A stretch of 53,543 bases of DNA from Guillardia theta CCMP2712 (taxonomy: Eukaryota; Cryptophyceae; Pyrenomonadales; Geminigeraceae): assembly GCF_000315625.1 (NCBI RefSeq), contig NW_005434481.1, forward strand, positions 1 to 53,543, in the 5' to 3' direction. The position numbers and the translations under genes are program-made. Under the pieces are notes generated by a model. That model searched no databases and was not told where the DNA came from. It saw nothing but the letters and a program-made list of their open reading frames with translations. Below, one piece after another: positions 1 to 9,012 of this stretch (position 1 is the first letter of the stretch; the number at the start of each line of letters is the position of its first letter).

Positions 1-84
1 CTCTTCACCCTCTCGACGAGATCAGCTTCGAGGACAGAGGCATCCACAAGTCCGCTCTGGGTGTATTGGCATGATCTCCGATAC
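1..84. repeat. Diverged copy of the 3212-3298 segment
   Basis: The window opens with a segment that shares its first 20 bases and its last 25 or so with 3212-3298, in the same orientation. It is therefore another fragment of the decayed element described at 1711-3296, cut by the window edge. No open frame of note is present. Confidence 0.6.
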
Positions 85-213
85 AGCAGGTTGCGAACAT
101 TTTCATCATACTGAAGAACCATACTTAGAAAGCTATTTGAAGTATACAAACCTCTCGCTTGCAGCTTCCTTGGCGCCCTGGCAGCTTCCCCTACACCACG
201 CGTGCAGCCATGG

Positions 214-384
214 TGCCTGAAATAACCGGCGCTGCCTGAAATAACCGGCGCTGCCTGAAATAACCGGCGCTGCCTGAAATAACCGGCGCTGCCTGAAATA
301 ACCGGCGCTGCCTGAAATAACCGGCGCTGCCTGAAATAACCGGCGCTGCCTGAAATAACCGGCGCTGCCTGAAATAACCGGCGC
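214..384. repeat. 19-bp tandem repeat, 9 units, next to telomere array
   Basis: Nine head-to-tail units of TGCCTGAAATAACCGGCGC follow each other without visible change, directly before the CCCTAAA array. Two diverged relatives of the unit (GCCGAAAATAACGGCGCC) precede the short telomeric tract at 1509. The 19-bp unit and the telomere repeat thus occur twice as a joined pair, which marks the 19-mer as a subtelomeric satellite. Confidence 0.9.
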
Positions 385-385
385 T

Positions 386-451
386 CCTAAACCCTAAACC
401 CTAAACCCTAAACCCTAAACCCTAAACCCTAAACCCTAAACCCTAAACCCT
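386..451. repeat. Interstitial telomeric array, (CCCTAAA)n
   Basis: About nine perfect CCCTAAA units, the C-strand form of the plant/algal-type telomere, oriented like the left end of a chromosome but with DNA on both sides. It breaks off into pyrimidine-rich CCCTCCCTCC sequence at about 452. It is either an old chromosome end that was fused, or telomeric DNA inserted at a break. Confidence 0.92.
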
Positions 452-1461
452 CCCTCCCTCGCTAAATCCATCGCCCCCTTCCTCGCACACACAAAACACA
501 CTCCCTCCCTCCCTATCACCCTATCTCCTCTCCTTTCTTCATATATCTCTGCCCCCCTCCCTCCTCCCTTCCTGCCTCTTTCGGTCCCTCCCCCTGTCCC
601 TCCCCTCCCTCCCTCGCTATAGCACGAATACCAACAGCCTTCTAGCAAATCTTTGAAAGTTGTTTTATTGACTGAAAAAGAAGGGCAAACCGGAGCAAAC
701 CAAGGAGGGGGAGGATAAGGCCTACAAACCCGCCTCAATAAAATACTAGGAAACGAAGGAGGCAGCGAAAACCGGACAGACCTTGTTGGAGTGCACAGCA
801 TATAGCACTATTAGTTTTAAAGATATTGGTTAAATTTTCAATACAAATATTGGTACCAGGGACACACTTCAGGAAAGTACACTGAAAATAACCATGACTC
901 GGAGTGTTTTCCAGACGTGGTACAAATGAGTACTAGGTGTGTCCTGTACGGTATTTTTCATGGTACAAATTTCACCGACAGTTCGTTGAATTTCACTACA
1001 ACCGTTTTCAACGGTAAACGTACGGTACAGACAGTAGCCTACCGCCGACAGTTCAGATCAGGATGAAGAAAGTCCGAACTCGTTGCCTCAGGGCCTGCTG
1101 AGGCGGTGCCATATGTCTCAACCTTCTCGGAGTCCGTGCGTCACTGGCTCCATCCAGTCCGAAATTGCGCCGGGCTTCCGAGCGAGGGCCGAAGTTCTTG
1201 TCACACGTAGACGGTACTGAAGCTGGCACTGGCCAGTGAGTCAGAGTTACTAGGTTACCGTACATAGCACTGCAGCCTTAGGCCGGCGGCCCGGCGGGCC
1301 GCGGATGCCGGGCGCGTCACGCCACGGCGTAAACTTGAACATCCGGTGGCATCGGATGATCCGAGTCACAGAGTCACTCGGATCCGATCAACTGGCGCCG
1401 GCCGCCCTGGCGGCTTCCGAAGTTCCCCTACCGTACTACACCGTGCTGGCGAGGAGCCATG
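452..1461. other. Non-coding stretch with pyrimidine tract and GC-rich segment
   Basis: I see no gene here. 452-620 is CCCTCCCT-type pyrimidine-rich sequence. 840-1060 is AT-richer and contains short TACGGTA/GGTACC-like words. 1260-1460 is GC-rich and shares word types (GTCACAGAGTCACT, GGATCCGATC, GGCGCCGGCC) with the larger GC-rich islands elsewhere in the window. Confidence 0.5.
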
Positions 1462-1526
1462 CTGCCGAAAATAACGGCGCCTGGCGCCTGCCGAAAATAA
1501 CGGCGCCTCCTAAACCCTAAACCCTA
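1462..1526. repeat. Second copy of the 19-mer/telomere junction
   Basis: Two diverged copies of the 19-bp unit are followed by CCTAAACCCTAAACCCTA (1509-1526), the same order and orientation as at 214-451. The shared GGCGC(C)TCCTAAACCC boundary shows that the two sites are related, not independent additions. Confidence 0.8.
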
Positions 1527-1710
1527 GGCTCCCCCTCCCCCAGGCTCCGGGCCCACCGCGGCCGGCTTACCTGCCCTTCAAGCCTGAGGCTTACCTTCGT
1601 TGCTTGCCCCGTGCCCACCTGCTTTCAAGTTTATTTCTTCGAGTCCTTCCCCCCTTGGGGCCCACATTTCCGCTCCGCCTCTTGTCCACCTTTAAGACTT
1701 GCCTCGAGCT

Positions 1711-3296
1711 TCAAGCGCGAGAGAGGCCTGTGCCAGCCTCCTCCTCCACGCCCTCGCCCTCCTCAGCCTCCATTTCGACTTCATCTCTCATCGTCAGCCG
1801 CAGTCGGTCTTGCTTGTCGACCTTGCCCGTGAGGCTTACAGATCGACTCTCGATGTCATCGCTCTCAGCCTCCAAGGCGCTGCCCCTCCTCGCTGCCTGC
1901 ATGACCTTCTTGTTCCCTTGCACCCGTGTCCATTGCATCTCCCCGAGGTACGCTCTGAGCTTTTCTTTCAACGGCGTGGCTGCCCAAGCTCCGAGCGTCA
2001 TGAACTCCACGTTGCCAGCTTGCCAACACTCTTGTCTAGCTCCAGGGAGATCGGCTTGCCAGCTAGCAGCTCCTCCTCTGATCAGTGTCTCCAAGAGCAT
2101 CGACGAGAGGTCGACCAAGACCTGTTGATCGACTGGCCCTGACGGCGACGCTGCTTCCATGGTGATCCTGTCGATGTCGCTGAGCTCCAGCCATCCAGCG
2201 CCTTGCTGATGCCCTTGGGGGTCCTGAGCTTGCTCCTCGCTCTCCTCTTCCTCCTGAGAGCTGACAGTGGGGACCCCTTCCAAGTCGCCAGGGAGAGAGC
2301 TATCAGGCTCCCATCCCAGCTCAGCGTGTCACCGTGAATCTTCCTCGACCTCGACGCTGACCAGCTTGAGGTTTGTGTTACCTCCTCCGCACAGCCGCGG
2401 CTTCCATCTCCTTCCTCGAGAAGCGGCCTCAGTGCTCATGCTTGACCTCGACTTGATCTGTCACGTGACTCTAAAGCTGCTGCGCCCCGCATGATCTCTC
2501 ACGTCTCTCTGAGCTTGGCGTCGTCGCTGATGAGAGTGAGATGCACCCCCTCCATCGCCTCGCTCCGAGTCTCTGAACGAGAGCTCCCGTGCTTGCCCCA
2601 ATAGCCACATACGTCTTCGGGCTCGGCCCCTTGCAACCTCGGAGGCTGCCCAGGACTCGGCCCGTCGGACCCTGCACGAGCATGCCAGCAAGCGGTTGTA
2701 CCTCTGCAGCTGAAATCGATAGAGAGTCTGAGCGATCTCGGCCGTCGACATTCCTCCAAGAGCTAAGAGCTGCGATACTAAGCTCGGCAGCCATGCCATG
2801 ATGGCTTCTTCATTCCTAAGGAAGGAGACGGTGACTGAGATGTCGTCTGCTCGTGCTACTAGCCTCAGGTCTGTAAGGTGCTTTCCACATGATGGCCTTG
2901 TCGACTCCATCGACTGAGTCTACCATGAGACCCAGCTCCATAAGCTTCAATTTCAACTTTTCTTGGAGATGAAGGAGGTCCCCTCGGTGCAAGTCAGTTC
3001 AGTGCCGATGTATGCCTCGACATTCTGCTTCTTGCATGCTCTCGACTCTGAGCTCCATTCGCTCAGAGAGTCTTCAAACAGGTCGCGTCTCGCCTGCCGA
3101 CATGTCGAGCGGATGGCTTCAGCGATAGCGTCGGGAGTGCATCCATGATCCCCCCTCAGCTCTGCAAGCATGAGCTGTCCTACTAGGCTACCAGGATACC
3201 GCTTCGCGAAGCTCTTCACCCTCTCGACGAGGTTGGCGGCCTCCTCGACGTGGCCTCCAGAGCGCTCGCCCTGCGTGTATTGGCATGATCTCCGAT
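1711..3296 (-). pseudogene. Decayed, unidentified protein-coding segment
   Basis: Three successive minus-strand open stretches in different frames (3369-2953, 2910-2461, 2283-1711) look like remains of one coding region. The last (190 codons) is Glu/Gln-rich and starts at 2283. The first, from about 3290, has helical composition (EEAANLVERVKSFAKRYPG). Frame changes and stops between them make an intact protein impossible. At about 3298 the sequence changes abruptly into retroelement protease sequence. I do not recognise the family; position suggests a second mobile element or downstream retroelement sequence. Plus-strand ORFs over the same interval look like shadows. Confidence 0.4.
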
Positions 3297-3299
3297 AGG

Positions 3300-3836
3300 C
3301 AAACAAGTAACGGAAGCTCGACCATCTTCTTGCGCCACTTGGCAAAGACTCTGGGGTGACCCGCATCAATCACGATCTTGTTCGTACGCATCCATTCCCA
3401 TGAGAGGATCATGTCCGCATGCGGCAAGTCAAGCATGTAGAACGACCCACTACTCTTGAAACTGGAGCCTACGCCCAATTTTGTCTGGAAAACCATATCA
3501 GACAACCTACTAGTCCCATCGGCCATGATAACTCGTTTGCGAACTTCTGCATCCGTGACCACTGGACAGACCAAATTTGCGCACTGCCTTCGTGCTGATA
3601 AACGACTCTTCAGCAGCGGTATCGAGCAATGCATTAAGAACTATGGATTGATTCCCGAACCGAAAGGTCACAGGTACCATAGGTAGAGCTTTGATCCTGT
3701 GAGAGTCAACGGTGATACGACATTGACGAACATCCCTAGGATCTTCTGGCGGAGGTGTGCCCGGGTCGAAGACAACATTCGAAGTCTGCAAACCCGTGCC
3801 CCCGTCGATTGCGCCCTCCGCGGCAACCGACGTCAC
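3300..3836 (-). pseudogene. Retroelement aspartic protease region, frameshifted
   Basis: Downstream of gag on the same strand, one frame (3836-3510) carries the retropepsin-like start VLNALLDTAAEESFIS, where the usual catalytic DTG/DSG reads DTA. A second frame (3634 down to about 3300) carries the later part, with DMILSWEWMRTNKIVIDAG, close in pattern to the ILGxDWL motif of Ty3/gypsy proteases. A frameshift near 3520 separates them and the match stops at 3298. No reverse transcriptase or integrase follows, so the element is truncated as well as mutated. Confidence 0.7.
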
Positions 3837-5243
3837 TGGTTTAAAGCTGACGGTTGTTCAGACCTCGACAAGAGAGGGCACTTGTCTCTGAAGTGACCGA
3901 ACTTCTGACAGTTGTAGCACTTCACCTTCTTCTTGTCGAACTTCTTCTCCTTGCCCTGCATGTCCTCGCTCTGAGTGGGAGCCGACCGCTTGCCCTCATG
4001 ACGAGGTTGTGCTTGGGTGAAATGAAGACTCGTATGACCGTCTTGTGGTTGTCTCTGACGCAGATTAAGAGCTTCGCGATACAACTGCGGCAAATACTTG
4101 CCCATCTCCGACGGCTCCGCATGATAAGTAATCCCAAACGTCTTACCATCGCGTTCCATCAGCATGCTCAATTCCTTCCGTAGCATGGCACGCGCATAGT
4201 CCATTTGAATCCTGCGTTCCCAGCTACCTAGCGCAACACTAGGTCTCTTGGACACAAGGTAGCACGCCTGCAGGTGTGTAACCATCGCCTGGAATCTTGC
4301 GGTGTACGCCTCGACGGACTCCTTGGGCCCTTGCCTAGCCTGCTTCTGCACATGACGCTCAAGTTTCTCAATAAACTCGAACGGTAACCATTTCAACAAC
4401 AGTTTCTCCACAAACTGTTCCCAATCACCATGCTCAGCTGAGAACTGATCTTGCTCGGCCATCGGGAGTGTAGCCCACCATAGCTGCACCTCCGGCCCGA
4501 ACGCACTCGGATATGGCCGCTCCTACCCATCGATGGCGTGCTATACGGTGAAGTTTACACCTGCCTTCGATATATCCGAGCCATGAGACCACCGACCTCT
4601 CCATGGTCTGCTCACCATTGTACTGCAACAATGACTTCGGATCCAGCTTGCAAATCTGACCACCGTCATTCTCCGCATGCTTAAGCTTGTGAGGCTTGTC
4701 CTCGGGTTCCCGAACCCGCTCACAAAGCAGTACACGCATCTCCGCTGCCTCCTTGGCAAGCCTACGGTTCTCTCGCTGGGATTCCTCAAGTGCCCTCACA
4801 AGATCCTGGAGTTTGCGATCAGCTTCTCTCTGGGATTCTGCGAGTGCATTTACGAGATTGTGCATCTTATCCATGTTGTTCTGTTCCACAGACCTGAGCT
4901 CTCTACATGTCCGGCGTAGGTGCTCGTTTTCCTCCACGATGTCACGAAAACTGGCTTTCAAGGGAAGGGCGGGACCATCTCTTTCGTTTTCATCCCTACT
5001 CTCCAACCATGAAGGCACTGTACGACCACTGTCAACACTATCGTCACGTACAACAGCCTCCTGCTGGATGACAGTTTCCGACGGATCGTACGCATGTGAC
5101 TGCGGCGACATGCCTGTCACCGTAGGAAAGCGCGGCTCTGCTGACCCATTCAATGTCTCCTTCACAAAGCTGCCCAACCGCGACATGCTTCGACTCATGA
5201 AGTCCGAGACAACGCTACCTGACTGAATGCTCGTCCTATCCAT
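3833..5243 (-). pseudogene. LTR-retrotransposon gag, frameshifted
   Basis: A gag-like protein starts at ATG 5243, 46 bases downstream of the putative primer-binding site. The N-terminal part is Ser-rich, followed by a long coiled coil (about 150 residues with ESQRE heptads). After 4560 the frame is lost by at least one indel and a stop, and resumes in another frame at 4489-3833 with a capsid-like helical region and one CCHC zinc knuckle (CYNCQKFGHFRDKC). This order (coiled coil, capsid, zinc knuckle, then protease) is that of a Ty3/gypsy-type gag-pro region. It is not expressible as one protein in its present state. Confidence 0.75.
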
Positions 5244-5289
5244 GTTTTCTTGAACAACTTCTTTCAACACAACAACTCCGAGAGGAAAA

Positions 5290-5305
5290 CCAACCTTCGC
5301 TACCA
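5290..5305 (-). other. Putative tRNA primer-binding site of the retroelement
   Basis: On the minus strand the bases TGGTAGCGAAGGTTGG lie just upstream of the gag start. TGGTA is the complement of a tRNA 3' end (TACCA), and the whole resembles, imperfectly, the complement of an initiator-Met tRNA 3' end. It follows CTAACA and a TTT spacer, as expected at the inner edge of a 5' LTR that ends in CA. The identity of the primer tRNA is inferred. Confidence 0.5.
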
Positions 5306-5308
5306 AAA

Positions 5309-5480
5309 TGTTAGGAAAACTTCCTACAAGTATCTCTCGATCCAGCGTTGACACACGAAGTGATCCCGTCAAGAAACCAAAGAACAAGCGCGCGACAGCA
5401 ATGCACAATTCAACGGCAATTTACTCCAAATCAACGTTAGAGATAAAGAAAAGTAAGTAATCTAATTTCCTAAGAAACGA
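5309..5480 (-). repeat. Possible remnant of the 5' LTR
   Basis: The sequence upstream of the primer-binding site should be the LTR. It ends on the minus strand in CCTAACA. I could not find a matching TG-starting outer end or a second LTR in the window, so the outer boundary is a guess. The region is AT-richer than the gag and has no coding signal. Confidence 0.3.
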
Positions 5481-5551
5481 GACTGCCTAGGACACCTACT
5501 TAAGAAAGACAGGAAGTCAGTAAACATATCCTATCAAAGCGCAAGAACCTA

Positions 5552-6355
5552 GTGCATTGCACCAATGCGGTATCCGTGCCGTTGGCAATCACTGTGATGA
5601 TCACCATAATCACATGGCTCCTCTTCCGCGATTCCATCCCCCACACGGTAAATAAGGCAGAATGGCTCAACTTCACCAACGCACTGGTCTCCCACAACGA
5701 CCAGCGCTTCACCTTCCGCAGGATGACGATCCTGACCATCTTCCACTTCGCACAGGCATGGTTTGGAGTCCCTTTCATGAGTGTGACCAAGGTACTCTAT
5801 GGCTTCTGGTTCGGACTGCAGATTGGGTTTTTCGCGTGTCTACTCGTAGACTTTGTCGCCGTCACACCGATCATCCTCTACTTTACCCCATCCACACAAG
5901 ATAAATTCACACAGGAGACGATACGCAACATGAGAGCCAACGGCACATTCTGGCCCAATCTGTTGTTGTTCCAGGCGAGCTCACTCTCTGTATTCATAAG
6001 GCTATGGGTGGTTCTCGGTGCAGGTGTGTCACGAAAGGACTTCCTATTGAGCTATTGGGTAACCACTGGGTTCTTCACAATATTGTCGGTCTTGATCGGG
6101 GACTTGATATTTCGGGCCTCACAATACCTCATATTCTTGTCTACTGAAACTGTTCTCCTCGCCATTCTCCCTATCCTAACAACGATATATTTCACACACA
6201 TGATATTCACAGATGTTAATCTCTGGCAGGAGAGCGAGGACGAGGACGATGGGATATTCCGGATAACTGATGAGCTCAGTCTAGATAGCGACAGGCAAGT
6301 ATTATGTATGAAATATTTAAGTCAGGGCACACTCAAGAAGCAATGCAATGGATAA
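5552..6355 (+). CDS. Multi-pass membrane protein of unknown family
   Basis: Open for 268 codons from GTG 5552 to the stop; the first in-frame ATG is at 5597. The product has about six hydrophobic segments, near residues 8-25, 54-82, 90-112, 133-157, 162-188 and 195-215, and an acidic cytosol-like tail (ESEDEDDG). The arrangement, with a short hydrophobic turn containing FGVPF and a later LLLFQASSLSVF segment, loosely recalls DedA/TVP38-type (VTT) membrane proteins, but I cannot assign the family. It lies head-to-head with the retroelement, on the opposite strand, so it is not that element's envelope. The ORF may be one exon: its stop overlaps the next ORF start at 6348, and a splice from near 6296 to the AG at 6437 is possible. 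Confidence 0.5.
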   Translation: MHCTNAVSVPLAITVMITIITWLLFRDSIPHTVNKAEWLNFTNALVSHNDQRFTFRRMTILTIFHFAQAWFGVPFMSVTKVLYGFWFGLQIGFFACLLVDFVAVTPIILYFTPSTQDKFTQETIRNMRANGTFWPNLLLFQASSLSVFIRLWVVLGAGVSRKDFLLSYWVTTGFFTILSVLIGDLIFRASQYLIFLSTETVLLAILPILTTIYFTHMIFTDVNLWQESEDEDDGIFRITDELSLDSDRQVLCMKYLSQGTLKKQCNG

Positions 6356-6445
6356 ACCTGAACATGTTCCGGAGTTTATCTTGAATCCTCTCTTGAGCGA
6401 AGATCAATGTCCATCCTGGCATTCTGAAGCTTTGCAGTTGATCAT
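6348..6445 (+). pseudogene. 5' coding fragment cut by an inversion breakpoint
   Basis: From ATG 6348 an open frame of 32 codons with protein-like composition (EFILNPLLSEDQ) runs to 6445, where it is fused in frame to RHS/Crinkler-type sequence. Across the proposed inversion (6446-7164) its frame instead continues into the minus-strand sequence starting at 7164 for about 42 more codons, to a stop at 7038-7040. The original gene may therefore have continued there. It could be a downstream exon of the membrane protein ORF that ends at 6355. Family unknown. Confidence 0.4.
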
Positions 6446-6658
6446 AAGACTGGATCGGACGGGCTTTTGCAACGACAACAAGTACTTTCGTCTCGATGCA
6501 TCCTACCTACAAAGAGACGGAGAGCTTCTTCTCTACTGCCGGGAAGCTTTCAAGAATCAGCATTGTTTCCTGAGGGAGAAGGTGGTGGAGAAGCAGGCTC
6601 TGGGCTGGATCCAAGGCCCGCCGGGAACGGGGAAGACGACCGTCGACGACGCTAGTCT
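6446..6658 (+). pseudogene. RHS/Crinkler-type NTPase fragment, cut by telomere DNA
   Basis: This fragment matches residues 290 to about 358 of the full-length copies (start RLDRTGF, P-loop GPPGTGKTT). It begins at exactly the base where copy A (7165-8041) stops. After the P-loop a few bases are inserted relative to intact copies (GACGACCGTCGACGACG against GACGACGACGACG). The gene then runs into TTTAGGG repeats at 6661 instead of continuing into the rest of the NTPase. No functional product is possible. Confidence 0.85.
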
Positions 6659-6660
6659 TC

Positions 6661-6712
6661 TAGGGTTTAGGGTTTAGGGTTTAGGGTTTAGGGTTTAGGG
6701 TTTAGGGTTTAG
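6661..6712. repeat. Interstitial telomeric array, (TTTAGGG)n
   Basis: About seven TTTAGGG units start inside an RHS/Crinkler-type gene fragment. The intact genes read CTTCTGCTTG at this place and here it reads CTTCT-AGGGTTT, so the array begins at a point where the last bases could prime telomere addition. Its orientation is opposite to the arrays at 386 and 1509, which the proposed inversion of 6446-7164 would explain. Confidence 0.92.
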
Positions 6713-7164
6713 AGGCTGGGAGAGCTTTGCTAAGGCATGGAGAAAATTACCCCAAGTAGGCTATCACTACCTAACAAGTATCTTACCTGTTCCAGATACC
6801 GAAGGCATCTCCCTGCACCTACCCATTCGACTCTGGCCATTCCCAAAGCAACGGGAACAGGCAGAAGAAATCCTTGCACGATATCTGCAAGTGAACGTCA
6901 TCTGGGCAAAACTCGGTCAAGAGCAGGCAGCAACAGGGAAGAGAAGAAAGCCAGCCAGAGAGGAAGGGAAGCCCTCAAACAAGAGAAGGAAAGGAAAAAG
7001 GGAGGCTAGCCCACACGAGCTCCTGCCACCCACGAAACTAGCCAGACCGGACCAAGGGATCGGTAATCTGCACGGCCATGTACACGGGGCTGAATGTGGT
7101 CTGAAGAAGACCTCCACGGAGATTTACGGTATCGTCCATGAAGTAGTTCATATCCTCCAGTGAC
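6713..7164. other. Unique segment between telomere array and copy A
   Basis: The plus strand is open through most of the segment, ending at 7163, with a Lys/Arg-rich stretch (KRRKPAREEGKPSNKRRKGK, about 6935-6995) but no family match. On the minus strand 7164-7038 gives a more protein-like reading (LEDMNYFMDDTVN, QITDPLV) that is in frame with the ORF at 6348 once the inversion is undone. I therefore favour minus-strand coding for 7038-7164 and make no call for the rest. Confidence 0.35.
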
Positions 7165-8041
7165 TGCATCTGACTCGATCCAAGCAATCGGTGGCACATG
7201 GGATCCGGTGCTCTGTCTCACTGAAAGGATAAGTTTTTCTTCTCCAAGCTGCGTCAGACGTGCTCCAAGCTGCGTCAGACGTGCTCCAAGCTGCTCGTGT
7301 CTCCTGACAAGGGCAGCCTTCATCGTGGGATCCTGTTCATGTCTGATCTGATCCACTACCTCCTGGATGTTTTGTTCCACAAGCTGCATCTTTCCTTCTA
7401 CCCCCCTTATTTTAGCTTCTACATGCTCGATCTTTTCTTCTACCCCCTTGATATCTGTTCCTACAGGCTTGACATATCCTTCTCCTTCCTGCTCGGCAGA
7501 CTGGTTACTGACATTCATCCCAGAGTAGCACACTGGTGACCCGGCGCCTCTTGCTCGCCTCGTTGTTCCCTTCCGGCGATGACTCGCATATCTCCCCCCC
7601 TCCCGAGATATCACCTCGTCCTCCCTCCCTAGCGCCCATAGCCCTCGCCCCTCGCCCTCTTGCTTCTCTCTGCGGGCTGCGCATCTTGACCTCAGCAAGC
7701 GGGTCCTTGTCAGCCTTGCCGACCTGCTCTGCCATACAGCGCACCGAGCAGTACCCACGGATATACGGCACTCGGTAGGGGTCATCAGTGGGGGTACTAA
7801 AGAAAAACCTTTCACCAATGGTGCGCCGCGAGGGTCGACGGAGAAGTGTGGACTTGAAGCTGGGCAGCGACATGTATGTTACAAGTAAAGGAGCGAAGAA
7901 TGTTCGTATGATCAGAACGTGTAAGAAGACTAAAAGCTTACAGATCCATAGCTTACAGATCCTTACCACGTTGAAGCACTGTCGAGCTAGGCCACCTTGC
8001 AAGCTGACGTGCTTGATGCTTTGACTCTTCACGTCCCTCAT
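7165..8041 (-). pseudogene. RHS/Crinkler-type gene copy A, 5' half only, frameshifted
   Basis: The sequence matches the first 289 residues of copies B and C: the hydrophobic N-terminal segment, basic linker and coiled-coil region. A 7-bp insertion near 7531-7537 (CACTGGTGACCC against CACCC) shifts the frame after SKRRRV, and a 3-bp insertion lies near 7222. It ends exactly at the codon where the NTPase begins; the NTPase start is found inverted at 6446. The C-terminal NTPase core and nuclease-like domain are absent. Downstream flanks (spacer, minisatellite, GC-rich island) match the other cassettes, so this is a damaged member of the tandem series. Confidence 0.88.
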
Positions 8042-8580
8042 GCGTCATGGTTGATGGCTTTCATCGCTGACATGATCATGGCATGTGCATGAGCTGCTTG
8101 TTGCTAGACTTCAGACATGGCAGATTGCGATGGCGACGGGATGCAGCAGACATTCATGAGTCTCGCTTGGTTCTCGTATGATTCAAGGAGGAGACCCATG
8201 TGACCTGTAAGCTACATGATCTCACTCTGCCCTCTTTAGGCCCACATCTGATCTTGAGGGGCAGATGGAGAGATGGAGACAGATGGTTGCAGTGTTGGAT
8301 GATGACATTCAATGTTGTGGTCGTCAATCGCTCTCTGAAGGAACTGTGTGCCAGGAGGCACCAGGCACGATGAGAGTGCAAATCTGACGCAATAAAGGGC
8401 TATCAGAATGAAGCCTGGTACTCACGTTTGAAACTGACTTCCTGGATTACCCAGGGCGCTCAATCTAAGCTCAATCATTCTGCTGGAAAGGACTGCTGGA
8501 AAGGACGGGTCTTGTGAAACAAACTGGCAGGGGCTGAATATCCGTGCTGGGTTACAAACGAAGAACGGGCGAGCCTGGAG
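8042..8580. other. Cassette A spacer, upstream of the gene
   Basis: Non-coding in appearance and shared with B (13129-13689) and C (18536-19096). Compared with those, copy A lacks about 20 bp near 8328 (the CTCCTTCAATGGTTGCTCA segment). As it lies 5' of the RHS/Crinkler-type gene it should hold the promoter; I see no clear TATA box or other named signal. Confidence 0.6.
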
Positions 8581-9012
8581 TACAAGCAGCCTCCTCGTGT
8601 GCGTCAAAGCATTGAGTACAAGCAGCCTCCTCGTGTGCGTCAAAGCATTGAGTACAAGCAGCCTCCTCGTGTGCGTCAAAGCATTGAGTACAAGCAGCCT
8701 CCTCGTGTGCGTCGCAGGATGGAGTACAAGCAGCCTCCTCGTGTGCGTCGCAGGATGGAGTACAAGCAGCCTCCTCGTGTGCGTCGCAGGATGGAGTACA
8801 AGCAGCCTCCTCGTGTGCGTCAAAGGATGGAGTACAAGCAGCCTCCTCGTGTGCGTCGCAGGATTGAGTACAAGCAGCCTCCTCGTGTGCGTCGCAGGAT
8901 GGAGTACAAGCAGCCTCCTCGTGTGCGTCGCAGGATGGAGCACAAGCAGCCTCCTCGTGTGCGTCGCAGGAATGAGTACAAGCAGCCTCCTCGTGTGCGT
9001 CGGAGGACGGGG
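8581..9012. repeat. 36-bp minisatellite A, 12 units
   Basis: Twelve units of 36 bp. Each has an invariant part of about 28 bp (GAGTACAAGCAGCCTCCTCG then TGTGCGTC) and a variable 8-bp part that takes a few forms (AAAGCATT, GCAGGATG, GCAGGATT, GCAGGAAT, AAAGGATG). Because 36 is a multiple of three and stops are absent, five of six frames stay open. The first six variable words equal those of array B. Confidence 0.95.

Noticed and set aside
386-451. True chromosome ends at the telomeric arrays
   Set aside because: All three arrays have non-telomeric sequence on both sides within the window, so they are interstitial as assembled.
1604-2142. Plus-strand Ser/Pro/Leu-rich ORFs
   Set aside because: They are complements of the Glu/Gln-rich minus-strand remnant and overlap each other in different frames.
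5552-6355. Membrane ORF as the envelope gene of the neighbouring retroelement
   Set aside because: It lies outside the primer-binding site, upstream of gag and on the opposite strand, which does not fit an envelope gene.
8581-9012. The 36-bp arrays as a CRISPR array
   Set aside because: The variable part is only 8 bp, takes a handful of recurring forms, and the genome is eukaryotic with introns. It is a minisatellite.
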